Source: Pseudomonas sp. Gutcm_11s
GTDB taxonomy: Bacteria; Pseudomonadota; Gammaproteobacteria; Pseudomonadales; Pseudomonadaceae
Assembly (NCBI RefSeq): GCF_028649395.1
Contig: NZ_JAQSUW010000017.1
Span: 600,387 to 664,386 of the forward strand
Length of the DNA: 64,000 bases
Direction of reading: 5' to 3'
The position numbers were made by a program, and so were the translations under genes. Positions 1 to 8,131 of this stretch are shown here, piece after piece. Positions within the stretch are counted from its first letter, which is position 1, and each line of letters begins with the position of its first letter. The notes beneath the pieces were generated by a model. The model was not told the origin of the DNA and did not search any database. It worked only from the letters and a program-made list of their open reading frames with translations.

Positions 1-16
1 GGGGGGTCATGGGCAT
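1..16 (-). CDS. hslU: HslU ATPase, first codons only
   Basis: Only the start of the gene is in the window. Reading the minus strand from position 16 gives Met-Pro-Met-Thr-Pro, matching the usual N-terminus of Pseudomonas HslU (M-x-M-T-P). It lies 27 bases after the hslV stop, with a GGAG ribosome binding site about nine bases before the ATG. HslU is the AAA+ unfoldase that feeds substrates to HslV. The call rests on five codons plus position, so it depends mainly on context. Confidence 0.7.
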
Positions 17-43
17 GCAGGCTTGCTCCAGCAGAAACCGCGC

Positions 44-574
44 TTACTCGGCGCAGTCTTCCTCTTCGATAGTCAGGTTCTGGTTAGTGAAGACACAGAT
101 GGAACCGGCAATGTTCAATGCCGCCTCGGTGATTTCACGCGCACTCAGGTCGGTCTTCTGCAGCAGGGCCATGGCCGCGGCCTGGGCGAAACCGCCGCCG
201 GAGCCCATGGCGATCAGGCCGTGTTCGGGTTCGACCACGTCGCCGTTGCCGGTGATGATCAAGGATGCGTCCTTGTTGGCCACTGCCAGCATGGCTTCCA
301 GGCGGCTCAGCGAACGATCGGTACGCCAGTCCTTGGCCAGCTCGACGGCGGCGCGCACCAGATGGCCCTGGTGTTTCTCCAGCTGGCCCTCGAAGCGTTC
401 GAACAGGGTGAAGGCGTCGGCGGTGGCGCCGGCGAAACCGGCCAGCACCTGGCCGTGGTAGAGGCGCCGGACCTTCTTGGCGTTGCCCTTCATCACGGTG
501 TTGCCGAGGGAAACCTGGCCGTCGCCGCCCATGACGACTTTGCCGTTGCGGCGGACTGAAACGATGGTGGTCAA
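44..574 (-). CDS. hslV: HslV, peptidase subunit of the HslUV protease
   Basis: This 176-residue protein is the proteolytic core of HslUV (ClpYQ), a cytoplasmic ATP-dependent protease that removes misfolded and some regulatory proteins. It starts MTTIVSV; after Met removal Thr2 is the N-terminal nucleophile of this proteasome-like family. The GGDGQVSLGNTVMKGNAKK block and the ITGNGDVVEPEHG region are typical, and the length is normal. hslU follows on the same strand, so the pair forms an operon. Such operons are usually under heat-shock control, but I did not identify a sigma-32 promoter here. Confidence 0.97.
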   Translation of the reverse strand: MTTIVSVRRNGKVVMGGDGQVSLGNTVMKGNAKKVRRLYHGQVLAGFAGATADAFTLFERFEGQLEKHQGHLVRAAVELAKDWRTDRSLSRLEAMLAVANKDASLIITGNGDVVEPEHGLIAMGSGGGFAQAAAMALLQKTDLSAREITEAALNIAGSICVFTNQNLTIEEEDCAE

Positions 575-669
575 GGGTGAATCTCCACGCAGCGGGGCTG
601 ATATGCCCGAATGGAGATCAGATGGGGTGGCCCGTCCGGCTTTTCAACCGGAGCGGGCAACTTGATGGC

Positions 670-1356
670 TCAGCGGCTCTGCCGCTGTTGTAGCAAGAGA
701 TTGCTGAAGCCGCTGCCGGCCAGCTGCTTCTGCGCGGCCGCCAGCTGTTCACGGCTGGCGTAGGGCCCGACCAGCACGCGGAACCAGTTCTCCTCGCGCA
801 CCTTGCCGGACTCCACCTGCACGTTCTCGCCGAGCAGGAGGATCTGCGCGCGCACCTTGTCGGCGTCCTCGCGCTTGCGGAACGAGCCGGCCTGCAGGAA
901 GAACTGGGTGGTGACCGGCGCCTTGGCCACCACGGGCGGCGGAGGCGGAGTCTGGCCATTGAGCAGGGCCTCGGCGCGGGCGGCGTCGATCTTCGCTGCT
1001 TCTTCCGGCGTCACCGGCTTGGTTTCTGGTGGCTTGGGCGCGTCGGCCGGCGGCAGGGAGTCCGGCGGCACTATGACCTCGGACTCCGGCAGCAGCGTGT
1101 AGAAGTCGTACTTGGGCTTGGTCGGCTCGGCGGCCACCTGCGGCTTCTTCTGCTGCTCGGCGGCGCGCTTCTGCTCCTCGGGCTTGGCCCGCTTCACGTC
1201 GTCGCGGCCCGGCTCCAGGCTGAACAGGAACATGAAGAAGCCGCCGATGACCAGGCCGCAGGCCAGCCACACCCAGCCCGGCACCGGCTTCTTCGCCGGC
1301 GCCTGGTAGCGGCTCGCGCCGCGCTTGGGAGCGGGCTTCTTCTTCGCTGCCGCCAC
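670..1356 (-). CDS. SPOR-domain inner-membrane protein (FtsN-like)
   Basis: This 228-residue protein has a short Lys/Pro-rich cytoplasmic N-terminus, one membrane segment at about residues 28-46 (GWVWLACGLVIGGFFMFLF), a charged Pro-rich periplasmic linker, and a C-terminal SPOR domain at about 150-225 (FFLQAGSFRKREDADKVRA). SPOR domains bind glycan strands lacking stem peptides at division septa. The layout is that of FtsN, but essential FtsN function cannot be claimed from sequence. The start is GTG, directly after the argS stop codon, so it is likely co-transcribed with and translationally coupled to argS. The equivalent gene sits between hslV and argS in P. aeruginosa. Confidence 0.85.
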   Translation of the reverse strand: MAAAKKKPAPKRGASRYQAPAKKPVPGWVWLACGLVIGGFFMFLFSLEPGRDDVKRAKPEEQKRAAEQQKKPQVAAEPTKPKYDFYTLLPESEVIVPPDSLPPADAPKPPETKPVTPEEAAKIDAARAEALLNGQTPPPPPVVAKAPVTTQFFLQAGSFRKREDADKVRAQILLLGENVQVESGKVREENWFRVLVGPYASREQLAAAQKQLAGSGFSNLLLQQRQSR

Positions 1357-3096
1357 TTACATGCGCTCCAGGGTCGGCAGGCCGAGCAGTTCCAGGCCCT
1401 GCTTGAGGGTGCGGCCGGTCAGGGCGGCCAGGCGCAGGCGGCTCTGCTGGGTGGCTTCATCCTCGGCACTGAGGATCGGGCAGTTCTCGTAGAAGCTGGA
1501 GAACAGGCCTGCCAGGTCGTACAGGTAGCTGCACAGCAGGTGCGGGGTGCCTTTTTCGGCGACGCTGGCGAGCAGCTCGTTGAACTGCGCCAGCTTGGCG
1601 CCCAGCGCCTGCTCCTGGTCGGTGACCAGGGCGATCTTGCCGCCGATCTCGCTGACATCCTTGCCCAGCTTGCGGAACACGCTGGCCACGCGGGTGTAGG
1701 CGTACAGCAGGTAGGGCGCGGTGTTGCCCTCGAAGCTGAGCATCAGCTCGAAGTTGAAGCTGTAGTCGCTGGTGCGGTGCTTGGACAGGTCGGCGTACTT
1801 CACCGAGGCGATGCCGACCACGCGGGCGATCTCGCGCAGCTCGTCTTCGCCGAGGTCCGGGTTCTTGCCCTTGACCAGGGTGTAGGCGCGCTGCTCGGCT
1901 TCGTCGAGCAACTCGACCAGCTTCACGGTGCCGCCGTCGCGGGTCTTGAACGGGCGGCCGTCCGGGCCGTTCATGGTGCCGAAGCCCATGTGCTCCATCT
2001 CGAAGCTGGCAGGCACGAAGCCGGCCAGGCGCGCAGCGGCGAAGACCATCTGGAAGTGCAGAGCCTGGCGCTGGTCGACGAAGTACAGGGCGCGGTCGGC
2101 CTTCAGTACACCGGCGCGGTAGCGGGTGGCGGCCAGGTCTGTGGTGGCGTACAGGTAGCCGCCACCGGCCTTCTGCACGATCAGCGGCAGCGGGTTGCCT
2201 TCCGAGTTCTTGAACTCGTCCATGAACACGCACTGGGCGCCATTGTCCTCGGTCAGCAGGCCCTTGGCCTGCAGGTCGGCGATGACGTTGGGTAGGTCGT
2301 CGTTGTAGGCGCTCTCGCCCTTGACGTCGGCCATGCTGAGTTTCACGCCCAGGCGGTCGTAGAGCGCCTGGCAGTGGCTCAGGGAGATGTCGTTGAAGCG
2401 GTTCCACAGGCGCAGGCACTCGGCGTCGCCAGCCTGCAGCTTGACCACCAACTCGCGGGCGCGGTCGGCGAACTCGGCGGACTCGTCGAAGCGCTTCTTG
2501 GCGGCGCGGTAGAAACCTTCCAGGTCGGCCAGCTCGCTCTCGGCGGCAGCCGGGTTTTCCTGCATGTAGGCCAGCAGCATGCCGAACTGGGTGCCCCAGT
2601 CGCCCACGTGGTTCTGGCGGATCACCGTGTCGCCGAGGAACTCCAGCACGCGTGCCACGCTGTCACCGATGATGGTCGAGCGCAGGTGGCCAACGTGCAT
2701 CTCCTTGGCCAGGTTGGGCGCCGACAGGTCGACCACCACGCGCTGCGCCGCGCCGTTCTTGCGTACGCCTAGCTTGGCGTCGGCCAGGGCGGCCTCCAGG
2801 CGATCGGCCAGGGCGTCGCTGTTCTGGAAGAAGTTGAGGAAGCCGGGGCCGGCGATGTCCACCTTGCTGATGCCGGCGTCGGCCGGCAGCGCGGCGACCA
2901 GCTTTTCGGCCAGGTCGCGCGGCTTCATGCCGGCCGGCTTGGCCAACATCATGGCGATGTTGCTGGCGAAGTCGCCGTTGCTCTTGTCCTTGGTGTTCTC
3001 CACCTGGATCGCCGGAGTCAGGCCCTCGGGCAGCACGCCCTCGGTGGTCAGGCTGGTCAGGGCTTGCTGGATCAGGTGGCGAATCGTGTCTTTCAT
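1357..3096 (-). CDS. argS: Arginyl-tRNA synthetase
   Basis: This 579-residue class I aminoacyl-tRNA synthetase charges tRNA-Arg in the cytoplasm. It has the N-terminal ArgRS-specific additional domain (about 1-110), the HIGH-type signature as HVGH in the MHVGHLRSTIIGD stretch near residue 138, a Rossmann catalytic core, and a C-terminal DALR anticodon-binding domain ending LGLPTLERM. As in most ArgRS proteins the KMSKS loop is degenerate (FKTRDGG). Length is standard for Pseudomonas. It is followed without a gap by the SPOR protein gene and lies downstream of priA on the same strand. Confidence 0.98.
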   Translation of the reverse strand: MKDTIRHLIQQALTSLTTEGVLPEGLTPAIQVENTKDKSNGDFASNIAMMLAKPAGMKPRDLAEKLVAALPADAGISKVDIAGPGFLNFFQNSDALADRLEAALADAKLGVRKNGAAQRVVVDLSAPNLAKEMHVGHLRSTIIGDSVARVLEFLGDTVIRQNHVGDWGTQFGMLLAYMQENPAAAESELADLEGFYRAAKKRFDESAEFADRARELVVKLQAGDAECLRLWNRFNDISLSHCQALYDRLGVKLSMADVKGESAYNDDLPNVIADLQAKGLLTEDNGAQCVFMDEFKNSEGNPLPLIVQKAGGGYLYATTDLAATRYRAGVLKADRALYFVDQRQALHFQMVFAAARLAGFVPASFEMEHMGFGTMNGPDGRPFKTRDGGTVKLVELLDEAEQRAYTLVKGKNPDLGEDELREIARVVGIASVKYADLSKHRTSDYSFNFELMLSFEGNTAPYLLYAYTRVASVFRKLGKDVSEIGGKIALVTDQEQALGAKLAQFNELLASVAEKGTPHLLCSYLYDLAGLFSSFYENCPILSAEDEATQQSRLRLAALTGRTLKQGLELLGLPTLERM

Positions 3097-3203
3097 GGTC
3101 TGCTCGGTCGGCCGCGGCTGGTCGAAAACTGCGCATTATAGAGGCAGCCATCCGCAGCAGGCCACCCGCAGGCGGGGCCTCGTCGCTCGTGATTGGGATC
3201 GGG

Positions 3204-5423
3204 CTAGAACAGGTCGATCGGGTCGACGTCCAGCGACCAGCGCACCGCGCGGCCCTCGGGCATGGCCTCGAGGATCGGCAGCCAGTGGGCCAGCAGCTTG
3301 TGCAGCGGCGCGCGGCTGGCGCACTGCAGCAGCAACTGCGCGCGGAAGCGCCCGGCGCGGCGCTCCATCGGCGCCGGTACCGGGCCGAGCAGTTCGATGC
3401 CGGCCAGATGCAGTTCGTCGCGCAGTTGCTCGGCATAGGTGCAGGCCTGGTCGAGGAAGCCCTCGGCCTGGCCCGGCTTGTGCGCCTCGCCGCGCAGCAG
3501 GGCGAGATGGGCGAAGGGCGGCAGGCCGGCACCGCGGCGCTCGCTCAGGGCCTGCTCGGCGAATGCCGGATAGCCCTGCTCGGTGAGCTGCACCAGCAGC
3601 GGATGGTCGGCCAGGTGGCTCTGGATGATCACCTTGCCCGGTTCCTCGGCGCGCCCGGCACGCCCGGCCACCTGCACGGTGAGCTGGGCCATGCGCTCGC
3701 TGGCGCGGAAGTCGGCGGAGAACAGGCCGCCGTCGGCGTCGAGGATCGCCACCAGGGTCACGCGTGGGAAGTGGTGACCCTTGGCGAGCATCTGGGTGCC
3801 GACCAGGATGCACGGCTCGCCCTTGTTGATGGTGGCGAACAGCTTGTCCATGGAGCCCTTGCGCGAGGTGCTGTCGCGGTCGATGCGCAGCACCGGGAAC
3901 TGCGGGAAGAGCAGCGCCAGACGCTCCTCGGCACGCTCGGTGCCGGCGCCGACCGGGCGCAGGTCGACCTGGTTGCACTCCGGGCAGTTGCGCGGCGGCC
4001 GCTCGACATGGCCGCAGTGGTGGCAGCGCAGCTCGTTGTGGCGCTGGTGCAGGGTCATGCGCGCGTCGCAGCGCGGACACTGGCTGATCCAACCGCAGTC
4101 ATGACACAGCAGGGTGGGCGCGAAGCCGCGGCGGTTGAGGAATACCAGCACCTGCTGGCCGGCTTCCAGCGTCTGGCGAATGGCCTGCTGCAGCGGCCCG
4201 GAGATGCCGGCGTCGAGCGGCAGGCTCTTCACGTCCAGGCGCAGGAAGCGTGGCTGCTGGGCGCCACCGGCACGCTGGGTCAGCTTGAGCAGGGCGTAGC
4301 GTCCGGCATGGGCGTTGTGCAGGCTCTCCAGCGAGGGCGTGGCCGAGCCGAGCACGATCGGCAGGCTCTCCTGGCGCGCGCGCACCAGGGCCAGGTCGCG
4401 GGCGTGGTAGCGCAGGCCTTCCTGCTGCTTATAGGAAGCGTCGTGTTCCTCGTCGACGATGATCAGGCCGGGGTTCTTCAGTGGCGTGAACAGCGCCGAG
4501 CGGGTGCCGATCACGATGTCGGCCTCGCCGTCACGCGCCGCCAGCCAGGCGTCCAGGCGCTCGCGATCATTGACCCCGGAATGCAGCAGGGCGATGCGTG
4601 CATTGAAGCGGCGGGCGAAGCGCTCGACCGTCTGCGGCCCCAGGTTGATCTCGGGGATCAGCACCAGCGCCTGCTGACCGGCTTCCAGACAATGGCGGAT
4701 CAGCTGCAGGTAAACCTCGGTCTTGCCGCTGCCGGTGACGCCGTACAGCAGGTAGGCGCCGAAGTCGCCCATGCCGGACTGCACGGCATTGAAGGCGGCG
4801 CGCTGTTCGGCATTGAGTGGCAGCTCCGGTTGCGCCAGCCAGCCGCCGTGGCGCTCCAGTGGCGCACTGCGGCGTACCTCGACGCGGGCCAGGCCCTTCT
4901 CCAGCAGCAGGTCGAGGCTGTCCTTGTTCAGCTGCAGTTTGCTCAGCAGTGCATGCGGTACGCCGTGGTGATGCTGGGCCAGGGCGCGCAACGCTTCGCG
5001 CTGGCGCGGCGCGCGGGCCAGGCGCGGGTCTTCCGGGCTGGCGCCTTCGGTTGCGTGCCAGTAGCGCTCCTGGCGTACTTCGGCGGGCTCGCCCTGGCGC
5101 AGCAGCACTGGCAGGGCCCAACTCAGGGTGTCGCCGAGGCTGTGCTGGTAGTACTGGGCCGTCCACAGGCACAGCTTGAACAGCGGCGCCGGCAGTGGCG
5201 GGGTGCGGTCGAGCAGTTCCAGGGCCGGCTTGAGCTTGTCCCGCGGCACGTCGGTGCTGTCGGCCAGCTCCACCAGTACGCCGATCACTTCGCGCCGGCC
5301 AAACGACACACGCAGGCGCGCGCCGGGCTGCAGCGCCGCACGCGGCACGCCTTGTGGCGCCAGGTAGTCGAACAGGCGGCGCAGTGGCGAGGGCAGGGCG
5401 AGGCGCAGGATGGTGTCGGGCAC
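3204..5423 (-). CDS. priA: Primosomal replication protein N' (PriA helicase)
   Basis: PriA is a 3'-5' DNA helicase that recognises stalled forks and starts reloading of DnaB. At 739 residues it has the usual length. An N-terminal DNA-binding domain is followed by Walker A (GVTGSGKTEVY), a DEEH box, and a zinc-binding block with paired cysteines (CHDCGW, CPRCDA, CHHCGH, CPECNQ) inside the helicase domain. I chose a GTG start at 5423, giving VPDTILRLALPSP, because this matches the PriA N-terminus of other pseudomonads; the open frame extends upstream only with unrelated sequence. It is divergent from rpmE. Confidence 0.96.
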   Translation of the reverse strand: MPDTILRLALPSPLRRLFDYLAPQGVPRAALQPGARLRVSFGRREVIGVLVELADSTDVPRDKLKPALELLDRTPPLPAPLFKLCLWTAQYYQHSLGDTLSWALPVLLRQGEPAEVRQERYWHATEGASPEDPRLARAPRQREALRALAQHHHGVPHALLSKLQLNKDSLDLLLEKGLARVEVRRSAPLERHGGWLAQPELPLNAEQRAAFNAVQSGMGDFGAYLLYGVTGSGKTEVYLQLIRHCLEAGQQALVLIPEINLGPQTVERFARRFNARIALLHSGVNDRERLDAWLAARDGEADIVIGTRSALFTPLKNPGLIIVDEEHDASYKQQEGLRYHARDLALVRARQESLPIVLGSATPSLESLHNAHAGRYALLKLTQRAGGAQQPRFLRLDVKSLPLDAGISGPLQQAIRQTLEAGQQVLVFLNRRGFAPTLLCHDCGWISQCPRCDARMTLHQRHNELRCHHCGHVERPPRNCPECNQVDLRPVGAGTERAEERLALLFPQFPVLRIDRDSTSRKGSMDKLFATINKGEPCILVGTQMLAKGHHFPRVTLVAILDADGGLFSADFRASERMAQLTVQVAGRAGRAEEPGKVIIQSHLADHPLLVQLTEQGYPAFAEQALSERRGAGLPPFAHLALLRGEAHKPGQAEGFLDQACTYAEQLRDELHLAGIELLGPVPAPMERRAGRFRAQLLLQCASRAPLHKLLAHWLPILEAMPEGRAVRWSLDVDPIDLF

Positions 5424-5488
5424 AGCAGGCTCCAGTAGCGAGGCGGCGATGCTAGCACGGCCGCACGTCGCCCAGGATCGCCGCCGGC

Positions 5489-5516
5489 TTGCGTGGGGGT
5501 GTTGGTCTGGTATAGT
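5489..5516 (+). promoter_or_regulatory. Probable sigma-70 promoter of rpmE
   Basis: A TTGCGT box (5489-5494) and a TATAGT box (5511-5516) are separated by 16 bases. They lie about 70 bases before the rpmE ATG in the priA-rpmE divergent gap. This is inferred from consensus only. Confidence 0.5.
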
Positions 5517-5586
5517 GCGCGGCCTATTTCCGTGCGGTACTTGGCAGCGAGCCGAGTGGCGGCACACTTAAACCGAGGAAAATACG

Positions 5587-5799
5587 ATGAAAGCCGATAT
5601 CCATCCGCAATACGAAGAAATGGTCGCCACCTGCAGCTGCGGCAACGTGATCAAGACCCGTTCGACCCTGTGCAAGCCGATGAGCCTCGACGTTTGCTCC
5701 GAGTGCCACCCGTTCTACACCGGCAAGCAGAAGATGCTGGATACCGGCGGCCGTATCGATCGCTTCAAGCAGCGTTTCGGCGTGTTCGGCAGCAAGTAA
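5587..5799 (+). CDS. rpmE: 50S ribosomal protein L31, zinc-binding form
   Basis: This 70-residue ribosomal protein sits at the subunit interface (bridge B1b). Four cysteines, C16 and C18 (TCSCGN) and C37 and C40 (VCSECH), mark the zinc-containing 'C+' form rather than the zinc-independent YkgM-like paralog. It starts MKADIHPQYEE and ends FGVFGSK, a normal length. A GAGG ribosome binding site lies just upstream. Its probable terminator falls inside the start of the next gene. Confidence 0.98.
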   Translation: MKADIHPQYEEMVATCSCGNVIKTRSTLCKPMSLDVCSECHPFYTGKQKMLDTGGRIDRFKQRFGVFGSK

Positions 5800-5810
5800 G
5801 CCGAATAGTG

Positions 5811-6608
5811 GTGCAAGCCACATTGCTGAAGAAGGCGTCCCTGGTGGGCGCCTTTTTCGTTTCTGTCTGCCTGGTTTCCCCGGCTCAGGCCTTCTGCCCA
5901 CTGGCCAGCGACCTGGCGCCGCAACGCGTGGCCAAGGTGGTGGACGGCGATACCCTGCGCCTGGCCGATGGCCGCAGCGTGCGCCTGATCGGCATCAACG
6001 CGCCGGAGCGTGCGCGTGACGGCCGCCCGGCCGAGCCCTTCGCCGAGGCGGCGACCAGGCGCCTGCAGGCGCTGGTGGCGGCCAATGACGGGCGCGTTGG
6101 CTTGCGTGTCGGCACCAAGGCCCGTGACCACTACGGTCGCACTTTGGCTCACGCTTACGACGGCGGTGGACACAATCTGGAAGCACAGCTGCTGGCCGAG
6201 GGGCTGGGCTACCGCGTGGCATTCGAACCGGCCACCGGCCTCGAAGACTGCCAGCGCAGCGCCGAGGATGAGGCGCGCGAGCAGCGCGTCGGTCTCTGGC
6301 AACAGGCGCGAGTCACCACTCCCTTCGATCTGCGCAGCGGCGGCTTCGCCCTGGTGCGTGGCAAGGTCGAGCGGGTACAGCGCAATCGCGGTAGCCTGTG
6401 GATCGAAATGGACGGCCCGCTGGTGCTGCGCGTCGAGCTCAAGCTGCTGCGCCATTTCGATGTGGCTGCCTTACAGCGCCTGGCCGGACGTGAAATCGAG
6501 GCGCGTGGCTGGGTGATTGACCGCTCGCGGCGTGGCGGCGTACAAGCGGAGCAGGCCCGCTGGATGCTGCCGTTGACCCATGCAGCCATGCTCGAGGTGT
6601 TGCCATGA
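5811..6608 (+). CDS. Exported thermonuclease (SNase) family nuclease
   Basis: This protein of about 265 residues has a signal peptide (KKASLVGAFFVSVCLVSPAQA) followed by a staphylococcal-nuclease fold: VVDGDTLRLADGRSVRLIGINAPE, with the catalytic-type Arg and Glu and the later YGRTLAHAY segment. It probably hydrolyses nucleic acids in the periplasm or outside. The start is uncertain: GTG at 5808 or 5811 or TTG at 5823 all precede the signal peptide; I use 5811. The signal-peptide codons coincide with a hairpin and T-run that looks like the rpmE terminator. The stop overlaps the ATG of the M48 protease gene (ATGA). Confidence 0.85.
   Translation: MQATLLKKASLVGAFFVSVCLVSPAQAFCPLASDLAPQRVAKVVDGDTLRLADGRSVRLIGINAPERARDGRPAEPFAEAATRRLQALVAANDGRVGLRVGTKARDHYGRTLAHAYDGGGHNLEAQLLAEGLGYRVAFEPATGLEDCQRSAEDEAREQRVGLWQQARVTTPFDLRSGGFALVRGKVERVQRNRGSLWIEMDGPLVLRVELKLLRHFDVAALQRLAGREIEARGWVIDRSRRGGVQAEQARWMLPLTHAAMLEVLP
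5834..5857 (+). terminator. Probable rpmE intrinsic terminator inside the next gene
   Basis: GGCGTCCC (5834-5841) pairs with GGGCGCC (5846-5852) with one bulged T and a four-base loop, followed by five Ts (5853-5857). It sits about 35 bases after the rpmE stop and within codons of the nuclease signal peptide. Confidence 0.6.
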
Positions 6609-8044
6609 AGCTGCGTCTGTTCCTGCTGTTGCCCCTGCTGTTCCAGCTCGTCGGTTGCGCGGTCAACCCGGCCACCGGCAAGACCGACTTCGTGATGATG
6701 AGCGAGGAGCAGGAGATCGACCTGGGGCGCAACTACGCCGAGGAGATCGCCAAGCAGTATCCGCGCTATGCCGACGAGAAGCTGCAGGCCTATGTGCAGC
6801 GGGTCGGCGAGCGGGTCGCGCGTAACAGCCACCGCGGCAACCTCGACTATCGCTTCACCGTCGTCGACTCGCCGGACATCAACGCCTTCGCCATTCCCGG
6901 CGGGCACATCTACATCCATCGCGGCCTGATGGCCTACCTGGGCTCCGAGGCAGAGCTGGCCGCCGTGCTCGGTCACGAGGTCGGTCACGTCACCGCCCGC
7001 CACAGTGTGCGCCAGCAGAGCCAGTCCACGGCCTGGGGCATCCTCGGCCAGGCGGTGGCCATAGGTACAGGCGTCGGCGCCGCGGGTGACGTGACCAATG
7101 CGCTGGGCACCGCCTTCGTGCGGGGCTATGGCCGCGACATGGAGCTGGAGGCCGACGGCTTCGGTGCCCAGTACCTGGCGCGCAGCGGTTACGACCCGCA
7201 GGCGATGATCGAAGTGGTCAAGGTGCTCAAGAGCCAGGAGGACTTCGCCCGTGACGAGGCCCAGGCCAAGGGCCAGGAAGCAGCGCCGGCCGGCTATCAC
7301 GGCCTGTTCGATACCCACCCGGACAACGACACTCGTCTGCGCCAGGTAGTGGCTTCGGCCAGCCCGCTGGTCAGCGGCAAGGGCGAGGTGGGGCGCGATG
7401 CGTACCTGAAGATGATCGACGGCATGCCCTTCGGCGACTCGGCCGAGGCTGGCGTGCAGCGCGGCCAGCGCTTCTACCATGTCGGCCTGGACTTCACCCT
7501 GGCCTTCCCGCAGGGCTGGGGGCTGATCAATCGGCCGGATGCGGTGATCGTCCACAGTGGCGACGAGCAGGCTTTCCTGGTCATGAGCATGCAGGGGCTG
7601 AAGGAGAAGACCGACTCGCAGTCGTTCATTCGCGAGCGTACCGGCGGCCGCGGTCTGACCGGCGAGCAGAGCCTCAAGCAGAACGGCCTGGATGTGACGA
7701 CCGGCGTGCTGCAGGGCAACGGCGCCAAGCGGGTGGCGGTGATCGTGCGAGATCGCGAGGCCTTCCTCTTCGTCGGTGCGGTCAAAGGTCGCGCCTCGCT
7801 GGAGAGTGCCGACGAACAGTTCATGCAGGTGGTGCGCAGCTTCCGCCCCCTGCAGGCCGGCGAGCGTGAGCAGGGTCAGCCCTGGCGCCTGCATCTGGTA
7901 CAGCTCAAGGCCGGACAGAGTCTGGAGGAGTTGAGCCGACAGATGGGCGGCGAGGGCGACAAGCTGAAGCGCTTGCGCCTGCTCAACGGTCTGTATCCGA
8001 CCGGTCAGCCACAACCTGGCGATTGGCTCAAGGTGGTTCGCTGA
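6605..8044 (+). CDS. M48-family metalloprotease lipoprotein
   Basis: This 479-residue protein begins with a lipoprotein signal (lipobox LVGC, Cys at about residue 18), so it is envelope-anchored. The zinc site is HEVGH (in VLGHEVGHVTARHS), with the third ligand Glu expected in ELEADGFGAQYL. It resembles the E. coli BepA/LoiP group of outer-membrane quality-control proteases, but the TPR region of BepA is not evident. The C-terminus (about 425-479) looks like a LysM-type wall-binding segment (LEELSRQMGGEGDKLKRL). It overlaps the nuclease gene by four bases, so the two are translationally coupled. Confidence 0.88.
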   Translation: MKLRLFLLLPLLFQLVGCAVNPATGKTDFVMMSEEQEIDLGRNYAEEIAKQYPRYADEKLQAYVQRVGERVARNSHRGNLDYRFTVVDSPDINAFAIPGGHIYIHRGLMAYLGSEAELAAVLGHEVGHVTARHSVRQQSQSTAWGILGQAVAIGTGVGAAGDVTNALGTAFVRGYGRDMELEADGFGAQYLARSGYDPQAMIEVVKVLKSQEDFARDEAQAKGQEAAPAGYHGLFDTHPDNDTRLRQVVASASPLVSGKGEVGRDAYLKMIDGMPFGDSAEAGVQRGQRFYHVGLDFTLAFPQGWGLINRPDAVIVHSGDEQAFLVMSMQGLKEKTDSQSFIRERTGGRGLTGEQSLKQNGLDVTTGVLQGNGAKRVAVIVRDREAFLFVGAVKGRASLESADEQFMQVVRSFRPLQAGEREQGQPWRLHLVQLKAGQSLEELSRQMGGEGDKLKRLRLLNGLYPTGQPQPGDWLKVVR

Positions 8045-8063
8045 ATCGCCGCGAGCCCCGATC

Positions 8064-8092
8064 TTGTGGGCCTTGAGCACTTTGCGTATGCT
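8064..8092 (+). promoter_or_regulatory. Possible maeB promoter
   Basis: TTGTGG (8064-8069) and TATGCT (8087-8092) are 17 bases apart, about 40 bases before the maeB start. This is a consensus match only. Confidence 0.35.
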
Positions 8093-8131
8093 CGGCCGCC
8101 TGCCTGTCACTGCAAAGCGGAAATAGCCGAA

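Noticed and set aside
3204..5567. ATG start of priA at 5567
   Set aside because: The added 48 residues are unrelated to PriA and run across the divergent promoter region; GTG 5423 gives the family N-terminus.
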